Source: Asterochloris sp. CNOR1 (taxonomy: Eukaryota > Chlorophyta > Trebouxiophyceae > Trebouxiales > Trebouxiaceae). From it: a stretch of DNA of 64,000 nucleotides. Below are positions 1-11,865 of this stretch, in pieces. The stretch is from the NCBI GenBank assembly GCA_963969365.1, contig OZ017756.1:1860001-1924000 (forward strand), read 5' to 3'. A program made the position numbers and the translations under genes. Within the stretch, counting starts at the first letter, position 1; each line of letters opens with the position of its first letter. The notes beneath the pieces were generated by a model. That model was not told the origin of the DNA. It searched no databases and was given only the letters and a program-made list of their open reading frames with translations.

Positions 1-309
1 CCCCTGAGGGCGGCAGCTTTACAGTGCTTGGCAGGACTCCTTTGCAGTGGGGTTGGTTGGCGGCCGGGTTCATTGGCATGGCCACATTCTTGAGAAGTCT
101 CCTGTCCTGAGCTGCTGAACCCAACAGCATGTTCGAGCACCTTGTTACTGTTTTTGCTCGCGCTCCTTTCATGACCATTTCATGCAGACATCAACAAGTG
201 GCTGCCAAAGCATAAATCATATGTAAAGTAACAACAAAGCAGAAGCACAGGAACATCAGGACGAAGGGATGATGACTCTTCGTCACTGACAAGGTCTGGA
301 CTGGCGGGC
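1..309. other. Window edge, 3' flank of CCDC124 homologue
   Basis: No supported gene was found here. The stretch lies downstream of the minus-strand stop at 310-312 and probably holds the 3' UTR of the CCDC124-like gene. A minus-strand TGTAA, the usual chlorophyte polyadenylation signal, can be read at 23-19, which is rather far from the stop. Confidence 0.4.
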
Positions 310-1748
310 TCACTTCCCAGCAAGCTGAGCACGAACTAGTGGGTTCTGCGGACTCTTCTGCCAATTTTTGAAGATCATATCCTGATATTGTGTGAGCTTG
401 AGGCCTGGCTTGTCCTGCCTGAGGATGGGCAGCTGCTCCTCCTTGTACTTGGCAAAGGCAGCCTTCATCCGCCTGCATAGTGAAATTGCAAGTGTCACAA
501 TGCTGCTTTTTGAATGGGTGCTTTCTCGACCTGCATCACAACACTGCCCAAATCCATCACGTCCAATGTGCATGTGCAACTCCTCATCCCTCAAGCGCTG
601 TGGCCTCAGGCCGAGGGGATGGCTGGGTGTCCTCCTTCTCCTGTCGTTGTTGCCACCTGTGCACACAGCTGCAGGCAAGCCCATGCAGCCAAGCTGCTGT
701 CCCGCTGCTGGAAGATCATCCTGTATGCATGTGATGCTGAACAACTCACTTCTCTGGGTGTTTGTCCTCCTCCTCCTGCACCCCCAGCACTGACAACGCC
801 TCCTCTACAGTGTGCGCGTCTGCTGCTGCCACGGCCCTATTAGGGTTTTCCACCGCCACTTGTGCCTCGTATGACTCCTCGTCCACCATGCGTTGTTTGT
901 CCTTGGCTGCCTTGGCCGCCTCAGCAGCCTGCTGCTTCTGGTCTGCCTCTTGCTGCTTCTGGCGCTCAAAGGCTGTCACCTGCACAGCTCAGAGGACCGC
1001 AGTCACAGCTTGCAGACAACATACTTACACAAACTGTGAACAGTGTCAGGGTGTGCTGCGATGTGGGGCACACGCAGCTCAGGGGCTGTGCAAGGAGCCA
1101 GGCCAAGTGGCTGTGTGCTTGAAGGTGTGTACCAGAGGCCAGCATGGTGAGGTGTGATGCCTGGCATATGCCGGTAGGCTGAGGCAAGCCATCTCTGAAA
1201 CACAACAGACAAAGCTCTGGTTTCAGCACTTTGAGTCTGAACAGGCCCTGCTGCCCCTGCTCAAGGTTGCACACTGCTCCATGACAAGAAGGCTCGTGTC
1301 AACTGTCTCGGGCATGCGATCTACAGGCATACGCGGAGGGGGTGTCACCTTTGTAGCAGGGGCTGCTGCCTTCTTGTTTGCTTTTTTAGCAGTTGCTGCC
1401 AGCTCAGCCTCCTCCTGAGCAGCCAGCTTCTTGGCCTCTGCCTTTTTGGCTGCAGCTTGCTCTCGCTCTTTGGCCTGAGCATCCTTCTTAGCCTGGGCCT
1501 TGGACTTGGCGCCCTCACCAGCAGCAGCCCACTCACTGTCCTCGGCAGCCTGAGCTGCGGCTGCACCCAGAAGACTGGCAGGACGTCAAAAGGCAATCAT
1601 ATGCTTGCAGGATGGGAAGGACATGGGATGTCAAGCACGTGGGGATCCACTGCATCTGTAGCAAATCACCTGACTGGGATGCCTTCTTGGCACCCTCTTT
1701 GCGTGCACGACTCTCTACAGCCTTCGGATTTTCCTTTATTTTGCCCAT
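310..1748 (-). CDS. CCDC124: CCDC124/Lso2-like ribosome-associated protein
   Basis: The family (human CCDC124, yeast Lso2) binds the ribosome and helps ribosomes survive and restart after hibernation. The start ATG is at 1748-1746, opening MGKIKENPKAVESRARKEG, the typical family beginning. Exon 1 is 1670-1748. Exon 2 (about 1349-1568) is a Lys/Ala/Glu-rich coiled coil. Exon 3 (about 747-975) carries the VEEALSVLG segment and the KHPEK end. Exon 4 (310-474) carries the conserved C-terminal block with RMKAAFAKYKEEQLP and WQKSPQNP, ending AGK before TGA. Splices keep frame, for example HPE-K-RMKAAF across the last intron. The gene is divergent from the armadillo gene, with 285 bp between the start codons. 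The identification rests on order and wording of the conserved C-terminal block and is strong; exon 2 edges are less sure. Confidence 0.88.
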
Positions 1749-2033
1749 TCCCTGGCCCAGATGAGGCTGAAGAGGGATCAGAGGGTAGCAGGCAATGCAG
1801 AACCTGTGCAGAGGAAGCTTATGACACGGACTGTGGCGTCCTGCAGCTCAGGGCAGATCAGAAACCTGGAATCTGAAGTTCATACACTTTCTGGTGTCCA
1901 CTGTCTGAGGGTACAGCAGCATAGCCTTGGATGTTACAAGCATCTGTATAACAGAGTGTCTCCTGCCCCCATCAGTCTACCCTGATGAAGCTTGGCTGAG
2001 GTGACCTCTGATCAGGCTCAAGCCTGGTGCACC
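1749..2033. promoter_or_regulatory. Shared divergent 5' region, CCDC124/ARM genes
   Basis: This 285-bp gap between two divergent start codons must hold both promoters and both 5' UTRs if the starts are right. I see no TATA box or other named element. It is an inference from gene layout only. Confidence 0.4.
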
Positions 2034-5000
2034 ATGATAGCCCCACGTCTGCTGAGGGCAATTGGGGAGAGCACACAGCCTTACGGACCCTTTCTGGAGG
2101 GCAGCGCGCTGCAGACCCTGCAGGCAAGTGAAAGTTTTGGCAAGGCACTGCTGATCTGCTGACATCTTGCCGTCACTTCGCCTCTTTTGGGGCATCTCAA
2201 TGCTGGTGGCCAGGTGTTTGTGTGTCTCTCCTTGCAGGAGCACCTGGCTGATGGGAGCCAGGGGGACATCGTGTACAAGGCACTGCTGGAGCGAGCAGCG
2301 GCTGAGCCCGTCAGGTGCTGCTTCGATTGCTGCCAGCTGGCACAGGGTGAAGCCCTGCAGGGAACAAAGCTGAGCCTGGCACCTCTTGCTGCAGTGCTGC
2401 CGTGGTGGAGAAGTGTGTTGCCCTCTTCAAGCTGCTCCTTCCAAGGCACGAGACGCTGGCTTGACTTGTATCCAAGTAGCTTTCCTGCTGCTTCCATGCT
2501 GGTGTGCCGGTTGCACGGCAGTCAGCACATCAGAATCTCTGGCGGCCTGCAGGTTCCGGCCCAGCCCCACCATCCTGGCTGGCATCGATGCCTTCTGTGC
2601 TCAGGCCAGTGTGGGCATGGGCAAGACCTCTCCACGTGAGTGCACCTGCTCAACTTCATGCTGTTGCTTGACCTGATGCTGCCATTCTCTGCAGCTGCTT
2701 GTGGTCATGGCCAGCACTCAACAAAGCCAGCACCTCCCTGGCTGTCCTGCAGAGCTGTGCAGGTCGCTGGCCTACCTGCAGGCGCAGGTGTCCAGGCTCA
2801 GCGGCAAACCTGCCACAAGGGCCACCAGGTCTGCAAGGCACCACGCTGCAGCATGGGGCATGCAGCACTTGCACGAGGTCCTCGTTGTGTTCCCTGAGAG
2901 CAGCTAGTGCTTGGCTGGAGAGCTACACCACACTTGTCCACTCAGCAGCTCTCCATGTCCAGTCCAGCACACACCTCCCTTTCTGTAGCATGTCTGCAGC
3001 CGCAAGGACTGGGTGCTCTGGGGACTGCAGGGCACCAGTCTGCTTGGCAAGCAGGGGTCCTGCCGCCTGTGCTGTCCTGCGCCTCCCACACAGAGGATGA
3101 GCAGCGTGAGGATGGTCAAGCTGACCGAGGTTTGTTGCATGCAGTGATCTCAATGAGGAGGGCAGCTCAGCTCACTCCGCAGCCAGCAGTCAGGGCGCGT
3201 CAGCTGGGCCCACTCCTGCTGCAGCATCTGTGTCCTCAGCCACAGGCAGCAGCAGTAGCAGGACCAAGGTCAGTGCCATGTTTGCTTGCTGCGCTGCTGG
3301 TGTACCTGTGAAATGTGCTGTCTGCATATTTGCCTAGCTCGGTATTCCCCATCCAGTGCAAGCTAGCTCTGTAAAGACGTGTTTGGATGACCCTGCAGGC
3401 ACCTGCGCTGTCCTGGCCAGTATCCGCCTGTGAGGGGCTCACAACTTCTCGTCTATCAAAGGCCCTGCCTCCCTGGCCCTGCTGGCACAGCCGCATGCTA
3501 GGCAGTGCATGCCAGCAGGGACAGGGAGTCAGGGCCTCTGCATGCAGTCGTGAGTCCCAAGCTGGGCACTGCATGGCAGCATGATGCAGCTCCTGGTACC
3601 TCAGTCCAGGCAGGCTGAGTATGCCTGCCTGGCCCTGCAGGCACCAACACCAGCTTGGACAGTGCACAGCAACATGCTGGAGGCTCGCTTCGTGGCCCCT
3701 GCGGCACAGAGCACCTCCCCAGGCACCACTGCCACCGCGGAGGGGCCGCCCAGAACGGGCCCGGCCGCAGCCATCCAGGAGCATGTGAGGACGATTGTGA
3801 ACCTGAAGCGGGCACAGACGGCTCAGCAGGCAGCTCAAACGCAGGGCAAGGTCAAGATGAGGGACAATCGGTGAGGTCTTGTATTTGATCCTGTGAGCCT
3901 ATGCAGCAGCCTCAGTTCCCCCCATTACTTTGGGTCACTTGCCAGAGGCAGCGTCCGTGCAGCAACCTGTCATAAAGGAAGCCTGATCGTTGTGTCCAGA
4001 TGCTGTGGAGTCATGCTGCAGCCCCAGCAGGGGGGGCGGCCTCAACCTGCATGCAGGCCATGGCTGTGTGCTTGACCTCATCGCATACTGTTATGTCAAG
4101 CTGCTTCAGGATGTTGATGTTGTCTGCCCCTGCAGGCCCCGCCTGCTGTTTCAGTATCTTCCCTACAGCCAGCAGGAGCCCCTGCAGATGAGCCAGCTGG
4201 ACATTGCAGCATTGGTGGAGGCTGTGTGCGGGGCAGCTGGGGCCTCTGGAGTCTGGGGAGTGAGTGCAGCTAGCCCATGCCTACTTTGTGGCTCACATGA
4301 CCAGTCCCTGCAATGCCACAGGCTGCGTTTGGGTGCATGTGCCTTAGTTGCGCTGGTGCTGCTGGGTGATGATGAGTTCGGTTTGCATGCTGGGGGTACT
4401 AAACTGGCAGTTGCAGGTTGCCTTGCAACATGTGCACCACACAACGGCAGAGTCACTGCTTTGCACTTGTATCTTGCAACGTAGCTGCTCCTTTGACAGC
4501 CTGTCCTAATTGAGTTCCATCAACTTCACAATCCAGGATGGCCAAGAAAGAGACGGTGGCCTCACCCTGAACGGCCTGCACATGGCCCCGCCTACACCAG
4601 GCTCCAGACTCAAGTGCGCTTCTGTGCAGGGCTTCTCATCTGACATGGGTGGCAAGCGGGATGAAGCTGCCCAGATCTGCGCATCCATTCTGGTCAAGCT
4701 GGTGATGGACATGGTGTTGAAGGCAGGCACCGCTGTGGCGCTCCCGCTGGCGCTCGTGCTGCTGCACAGGTGATTTTTACATGCAGCCCTGTTGTTTCAA
4801 CTGCAACAGCAGCACAGGAGTGTCCTTAAGCTGCCTGCTCCCTCCCACACAAGTCGAGCGGGCACTTGAAGGCAGACACGGCTTGGATGCTGGCACTTTT
4901 GCTGCTGTGCAGGAGCACCGTACTGGCATCTGAGCTGCTCAACAGGCTGCTGCTGGCTCACTTGAGCCGTGCCTCAGCTATGCCTATACTTTGACCAGGT

Positions 5001-8000
5001 GGCCTGAGTGCCTGTCTGGCTGCTTGTCCTTACCCAAAGGCTGTGCGTACAGGCGTTGCCAGACTCAAGAGTTTAGGCTGCCCTCAGCTCAACCCGCATG
5101 TGGGGAGAGGGTTTCCAATGTCAGACGAGCTATTTGTGTTGAATGGGCTGCTGGGGTTACAGTTTTTGAGGGGAACATTTCTTGCTGACGGGTCCTTGGC
5201 TGTGGCTTGTTCTGTATTCTGCAAGGACTGACGATGTGATGTGTTGTGCAGGTCAGTCAGCAACCCCTCGATGGACATCCGTTGCCGTGCCTTTGACTTC
5301 ATCTACAACCTATCTCTCCACGCAGAACTCGTGCACCCACCGCCTGCAGAGCCTGCAAAGGTGACACACTATACTGCTGGGATGTCTTGTGCGACATGAC
5401 AGAAGCCCTGCATGCTGAGCTGCTGCATTCCCCTTCTGCAGAGCCTAAGTGGTGAGACACAACTGTTGAGTCTGCTTGTGCACATGAGCTACCAGGCAAG
5501 GTGGTACCACCTGCAGATGAATGTAGGGCATGACAATATAAAGGACTGTGGTGCTGGCTATACTTCAGGACGCCGGTGCAGGCATGCTGCACTGCTGTGA
5601 AGCTGGAACCTGCACAACAGCACAGGAAAAATTCACGGGCTCCCCCTTTTGGCTGAGCAATGGTGTGCGTTGCAGGCTGAAGACGTGCCACTCAGCCCGT
5701 CTGCTTCCCCGCCTGAGCTGCACGGCTGGCCTTTGCCAGCTGGTCTCGACCAAAAAGTCGAGGATTTTCGAGAGTGGCTGCGCTCCCTGCTGTGGGAGCT
5801 GTCGCATCTGCTGGCCCAGGTGGGAAGCAACTTTCTGTAGGCAGTGTCGACATCTACTGGTTTGGCTGGCATGTACAAGATGCAGTAGGTGCCCCAAGAT
5901 TGCTGAGAAGGGAAAACAGCAAGTTGCCTTCGAGCCTGCTTGCTGTGGCACCGTCATGCAGCTCACATGGCAACACCAGTCGAACGACCTGTACAAACTC
6001 AGCAGGCTGCTGTCCCCCTGCACCCCTGTGCCACCACGAGCGTGTCGGCCCGGCCCTGCAGAGGCGCGAGCAGCGCTCAGCGGTCTGGAGCAGTGTGCTG
6101 GGCTGCCTGCTGCACCTGTGCACCTACAACGGGCGCCTCGTGCGAGCCTTCCTGGAGGGTCTGTCCATGCGCGCTGTACGGGCACTGCTGCACTGCAGCC
6201 TACGTGACCACTGGGCCCCCGACGTGCACCGCCAGCTGATCTCACTGGCTGTGGCGCTGATGTACATGCCCCAGGAGGAGCAGCCTGGGGAGAGGAGGCT
6301 GCCCTTTGCAGTCAGCCCCAGGGGTGAGCACTTTTGCAGGTATTGTGACCCACATTGGGACAAGTGGAAGTGGAGGCGACTCCAGGCAGCACTGCTAGCT
6401 CCGTACACATTTGGCTACATTGGCCTGCACCTAGGCACTCCACAGCATAACTGACTCTAAACAGAGTGCGGAGCTGCCATGGCCCCTGCTCCCACAAACG
6501 ATGCTTGTACTGCCTTCCAGCTGGTGGACTTGACTTTAATGCCCACCTTCTGCAGTACAGATAGTACAGCCTGCGTTCCCCTTCATGGCTTCCAGTCGAG
6601 AGGCAATGCCAGATCTGACTGCTGTTTGGTCTCCCCTGCCAGTTGCAGGCCCTCCTACTGCCCAACCTTTGGCTTACCAGATGCACTGCACGCAGTGCAG
6701 CCTGTTCCTGCCTCCATAGTTTCCTAATGAGATGCCATATCTGACAGTTTTCTGGTCCCCCCTGCCAGGTGCAGGCCCTCCTGCTGCCAAGCTGCAGCTT
6801 AGCCAGCAGCGCCTGACTGAGTTTGGAGGGATGCGGGAGGTGGTGCACCAGTTTAAGGCTGCCCCCTGCAGCGAGTCAAGGTGCAACATGCTGAGCGTCA
6901 TGCTAGACCATGTGGCCTGGAACCTGTCTGAGGTGAGGCCTGCTCTATAGAAGCAGGCAGCCTTTGCACTCCTGGCCGCTACACGGTGCAGTTCCAACCT
7001 CAGCTGTCCAGCTTCCATCACCAGCACCAGTGATCATGTGCTTCTGCACATGACACCTGCTGGCAGTGCTTCAATGCTGGAACCCTGTGGAGCACAAACT
7101 GCATGTTGACCTCCGCATGAACCCGCATTTGCCTGTTCGGGCTCAGCTGAGAGCAGGTGTCACGCCAATCAAGCCCTCTCCTGTTTGCTGAAGGCTCATG
7201 CGGCAGAACAGGGGGTCGGCTCCCCTGCAGCCTCCCCCAAGTCTGCAGACTACCTGCTCCCGGTGCAGCAGCTGCTCCGGCAGCTGGCACGGCCGTGGCT
7301 AGCCGACGCAGTCCACATCGGCTTCTGTGTGGGGGAACCCAGGCTCGTGGCGGCTGCAGGCCAGGCGGCTGCCGACAGCCACATGCAGGTGAGTGCAGCA
7401 CAATGGAGTCAGCTCAATGTGCACAGACCTGCTTTGCTCTCACCAGATGCCCAGCAAGGTTCATGCCCTTGTTCAAAACAGAATTTATTGGTATGGTCCA
7501 GGCTCAAAAGAGCAAGCGGCATGTCGATGGGCCAGGACTTTTGTCTCTAGCAGATGCTCTGCCATCTCATGCACAGTCAGGCTGTGCAACCCAACTTGAT
7601 GTACAGGCAAAGCTAGACGACCCTGTCAGCCTGGCCTCCGCCAAGTGCACACATGAGCAGCAGCTTGACCTGCTGCCCGCCCATCTCCATGCAGACAGCA
7701 TGACATGCCACCTTCTGTTGTGCAGGCACTGCTCAGCTCCCTTGCTGGCCCTGCATGCCCCTGCAGCCCAGCATGGGCAGCAGTGTCACAGGACCACCTG
7801 GTCCGCCACCTCCCATGCAACCGTTGTGACATGCTACTTGTCATGGTGCAGGCACTGTCAGGCTCCCCTGCCAGCCCTGCATCCCACAGCGGCCTGCCAC
7901 TGGCAGCAGCCGACCTGCTGCCTGTCATCATGGAGCAGCTGGAGGCCTGTGCAACCGCAGACGCCCACATTGAGGGCCCGCCTGAGCTGGAGGCTGCTGT

Positions 8001-10994
8001 AGCAGACACACTGACGTCTGTGCGCATGCATGTGGCAGAAAGCCATGCCAAGCTTAGGACCTTGCGACGCAGAGGACACCCTAAGGTTAGCAGGAGGAGG
8101 TGCATGTTTTGCGCCACACAGTGCTGGCCAGGGCCATGCTTGCTGTGGCGCAGCGCTGTGTCCTCTGACAGGGACACAGCCATCTATCAGGCACGGACGT
8201 CAAATGTATGAACTGAGAGGCAGGGGTCCCCTGTGGAGCACCTTGTTTGCCTTGGCCTCTGAGATTGACCAACCCACCCAGTGCATTTTCTCAACAGCAG
8301 GCTTCCTGCCCCTGCAGCAAGAAGCTCAGCAGGAGTCGCCTGGGCGGCCAGGGACTGAGCCCAAGCTCACTGGACACTGGACCTGCCTGGTGGACCTGCT
8401 GTGTGGCAGCGACGCCTGGGGTGTCCGGCTGGGGCAGCAGTGGCTGCACAACCTACTTGTCACGGCAGCTGAGACCAATCTGGTGCACAGCCACCTGCCG
8501 CAGCAGGCAGGGCTGGCGCTGCTGCCGCCCTTGTCACAGCAGGTGGGCAGGTGATGCATGGTTGGAGTGCATGTGGCACTCAACTTTTTGCCCCACCAGT
8601 GCTATGTTGACTGCCCCCAGTACTGGCGGTAAGACTGCCCTGTGACGTTTTGCAGCTGAGCCCATCGCATCGTGTTGTCCCAACCTGCTGGAGGCTGAGT
8701 GCTGCATGCTGCAAGTGTTCTCTGTGAAGATGCTGGGGAGCTCCGCATGCAGGCCTACCAGGAGCTAGCTCCTGCATCATGACTTCCTGCCAGGTCTCAG
8801 AGCGCTCTTTCTACTGTGTTTTCCATTCTAGAGAAAAGAAAAGTTTTCTTGAGAATGCAGAAAAGCGCGTAATGTGATCCACACATGTGCTGGTGCAGGA
8901 TGTGGACGGCAACCAGCACGTGCAGGTGCCCTGGCAGGTAGCTGCTGTGTTGGACAGGCTGTTGCAGCACACGCCCAGCAGCGGCAAGCAGGCTCAGCAC
9001 AGCTGGGCAGGGGTGGCCACCGCCCCTGTGCTGCAGCCCGCGCTGTGCTTCATGCAAGTCGTGGAGCGCCTGCTGCTATACGTACATGTCCAGTGTGCCG
9101 GCAGCAGCGGCATGGGTGCGGCAGCAGGTGCGCAGGCGATCCTTCGGTGCCTGGACAGCTGCTCATCAGCTCACAACACAGTTGTTCGATGGTGCATGTG
9201 CAGTGTGCCAGCAGGGCTGGCCTAGGTGCAGCAGCAGGGTACAGGTCCCTGTTCTGCCTGGACCCCCTTTGGCTAGCTGGTGAGGCAATCGGGGCAGTGT
9301 CCTGCATCCATACTCGCAGGTCAGGTACGTGAACAGGTTGTCTTTGCTTGCAGTGCGGACCAGGCCAAGCGCAAAGGTGGCAGCCAGCAGCAGGCTGCCA
9401 GGCACGCCAGCCAGCTCCAGCCCCCTTGCAGCGCACCGCATCAGCTTCGACTCGGAAGACGATGAGGTTGCGGTTGAGGATGTCAGGCTGGACATTGCTG
9501 CATCCTCAGGTGGGCCAACAGCCTGCTGCCTTTAGGAAAATGCATCTTGCAGCAAGCTGAGACAGTCCAACACCTGGTAATGGCCATTGTGGCTCGCAAG
9601 CATCTAATGTGTTGCCAGCCCTCAAGAGGAGCCACCAGACCAGGGGGAAGGGGACGCCCTTCCATGCTGCGACTAACACGTTGTGCGGTTCCTGCTTGAA
9701 GACCGCAACCCAGCCGTCTGGCAGGGCAGAGATTCAAGCAGCATGGTGCTCCACACCCTCATGGCTGCACTGCGCTGGGTGCGGGAGAAGTGTGATGGTG
9801 ACAGGTAAGCTGCTGCACCTCGATGTCTGCAAACAACAGCTCTACCCCCATCTTGAGCAAGTTCAGCCTGCCTTGATTGGGCTTGCACCAACATCCTGTG
9901 TTCTGAGTCTCTGTGGCTGCTGCAGGTTTGGGGCTTGCATGCTCAGCACGCATCTCCTGCTCAGACTGTGCTGTATGCCGGCCAAGTCAGCCATGGGGAG
10001 GGCTGGCGCAGATCAGGTTCAGCAGATGTTGGGCAGCACGGTGGCAGGCAGCGCTGGGTCCCATCTGCCTGCCGAGCCTCCTGCGTCCGCATTCCTGAAG
10101 GGCTCAGCAGCTGTGCCACGCAGCACCCTGAACCAGATGCCTCCCCAGCTGCTGGTGGGGCTCTTCCAGGAGCTCAGCAGCCAGGAGCCCCAGCCACAGG
10201 TGAGCAGGCGGGGCCAGCAGGCAGGCTGACAGCCTGCGATGCACACTGAAGGAGCTGCCAGTAGGCACTGTTGAGGCATTGCTGAGAACAGACTTGTACT
10301 AGGGCAGCTAGATCTGGCTCTGATGGCCTCCAGAAACACGGCCAGGCATGTGCATCTAAGCAGGCCTTCTCTGAATTGTTTTGAGATAAGGCTGCTCTCT
10401 GCCAGCTGCAAGCCTGCCTGATCCAACTGCTTACCAGGCAGTGAATGGCAGGGAACGGCTCTGCAAGCACTGATTGTCTGCCCCACTGCATGCCTGGCAG
10501 GATTTACAGTAGGAGGGAGGGGCCTCTTTGCTTGAAAATTGCAATCTATGACCTGGCCTGTATGACATGTACTCTGCCCCGGGAAAGTCTGCCAGCAGTC
10601 TCATGCTGAGCCACTGGAAAGTGTTGGCCTCATTCGACTAACAACTCCCCCTCTCATTGCACCTCAGGCTCGGCAGCAAGTGCAGGACCTCAGGGCAGCC
10701 CTCATCATGCTGCTGATTGCGCGCTGCAGCTCTGACCCAACCGCGTTGCAGTTGATCGGCGGGGAGGTGTTTATTGGGCATCTGCTGCAAGATGCAGATG
10801 CCCGCATTTGCTATCATGCTAGCCTTTTCCTGCAGCAGCGAGTCACTGTGTCTTGTCCAGAACAGTATTGTAAGGCTCTGCGCCATCTGACACAGCAGGC
10901 CCAGCTGCACAGTGACCAGAACCTGCTGCGCAATCCCTTCCTACAGATGTCCACAATGCTCGACCTGAGCCTGATAAACCTCCACGCCTTGTAG
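2034..10994 (+). CDS. Plant-conserved armadillo/HEAT-like protein, function unknown
   Basis: This large multi-exon gene resembles uncharacterised armadillo-fold proteins conserved in green plants (I recall Arabidopsis AT3G12590 as a relative; unverified). The proposed start is ATG 2034 (MIAPRLLRAIGESTQPYGPF). Exon 1 ends at 2123 with a GC donor (GCAAGT), and exon 2 starts at 2238. Helical leucine-rich exons follow, for example the one with AAVVEKCVALFKLLLPRHE near 2393-2460, one near 5255-5360 (SMDIRCRAFDFIYNLSLHAE), one near 6040-6310, and one starting at 6769 (QLSQQRLTEFGGMREVVHQF). The last exon is 10668-10994, with LIMLLIARCSSDP, a GGEVFIGHLLQDADARI segment and NPFLQMSTM, the most recognisable part of the family. 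There are no catalytic motifs and no signal peptide. Two introns carry exon-start echoes (6643, 7726). Internal exon edges are only partly settled. Confidence 0.72.
6608..6788 (+). repeat. Acceptor echo in ARM-gene intron (126-bp offset)
   Basis: The real acceptor CCTGCCAG lies before the exon starting at 6769. About 50 bp around it (6734-6788) is matched by a diverged copy at 6608-6662. Both read TCTGACnGn, then CCCCTGCCAG, then a GCAGGCCCTCCT core. Corresponding bases are 126 bp apart. Confidence 0.8.
7701..7911 (+). repeat. Acceptor echo in ARM-gene intron (126-bp offset)
   Basis: The segment 7827-7911, spanning the acceptor at 7850-7851 and the exon start GCACTGTCAGGCTCCC, is matched by 7701-7785, which reads TGCAGGCACTGCTCAGCTCC and continues with the GCCCTGCAT core. 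The offset is again 126 bp. The copy keeps an AG at the splice position but carries indels in the coding part. Confidence 0.8.
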
Positions 10995-11235
10995 CCAAGG
11001 TGCAGCAACAAATGCAGAAATGAATTATGAAATTGCTTTGTGTGGGCAGGAGCATGAATGCAAATTCAGAATGTATCTTCATGCTCCTGTTGTTTCACCA
11101 TGTGAAAGTTGTACCTTTTGATTAAGCTGTCAGCTTTAAGGCTGCAAATTAGCCTGGACAGCAGCATCTGGGTGTGCTCATGTATTGCTGAACCGATGCC
11201 TCCAGCACAGCGCCAGAAAGTTATACTTGAAAAAT
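10995..11235. other. Convergent 3' region, ARM and LYRM genes
   Basis: This 241-bp AT-richer gap separates two convergent stop codons. It most likely carries both 3' UTRs. No clear TGTAA was found on the plus strand here. Confidence 0.4.
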
Positions 11236-11611
11236 TCAGCGTCCTAAGAGAATGAGTTCCCTGAGTTGTTTGAGTTGGATTCGACTGCAGGAGCACAGAG
11301 CTGGCTACATGGGCCACAACGCCAGGAGCTCTCAGCAGGTGGACATAGGCTTACCCATCGCTGAGATGATACTTGACTTGATACAGCTCTTGCACATTGC
11401 GATGCTGCTTAAAGCCCTGCCTCACCTGCTCCTCCAGCTCTCCTGCATGCACGGAGCTGGGTAAATGCATGCCATGACCATAGTGCAAAGTGCTTCTGAA
11501 GCATCACCCACCCCTGGTGTGCAAGGGAGCCTCCTTCACTGTGCGCCAAAAGTTCCTGTAGAGCTTTATGACCTCAGCCTTCAGGATGAAGGCTCTGAGA
11601 GACTCTGCCAT
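11236..11611 (-). CDS. LYR-motif protein (LYRM2-like), three small exons
   Basis: LYR-motif proteins are small mitochondrial factors that bind acyl carrier protein and help assemble respiratory complexes or iron-sulfur proteins. Reading the minus strand gives three exons: 11512-11611, 11355-11442 and 11236-11284. Phases 1 and 2 match perfectly across the two introns, and the donors (GTGGGT, GTAAGC) and TGCAG acceptors are good. The product is 78 residues. It opens MAESLRAFILKAEVIKLYRN, with the LYR triplet at residues 17-19 followed by aromatic FW. The middle has VRQGFKQHRNV, the family's conserved 'VR..F+.nr' block, and the end is DGRIQLKQLRELILLGR. No exon is long enough to stand out as an ORF. 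Family membership is fairly sure, the exact subfamily is not. It sits between the ARM gene (convergent) and the F-box gene (divergent). Confidence 0.8.
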
Positions 11612-11865
11612 GTCACCTAATTGTTGGCTCAGTGTCTGGGCCTGTGCATGAAGAGCAGTTTGCCTCTGCTAGTCAGCAGCTGGGCTGACATTTTTTGTGA
11701 GATCACCTGTGCAGCTGGGCCTATATCCCTTATTCAGTCACCCTACCTGACTCCATGTCACATATGATGCATGGCCATGACGGCAGCACAGCCAACATGC
11801 AGGCATGACCTTCGCCGTGCAGATCAATACCAGACCTGCAAACTTGAGACTGTTAACTAGTCACC
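11612..11865. promoter_or_regulatory. Shared divergent 5' region, LYRM/F-box genes
   Basis: This 254-bp gap separates two divergent ATGs and should contain both transcription starts. No specific element was recognised. Confidence 0.4.

Noticed and set aside
5548-6454. Overlapping frames of 219-226 residues on both strands
   Set aside because: Several frames are open at once because of GC-rich composition. Only the frame with LLHLCTYNGRLVRAFLEGLS fits the ARM gene.
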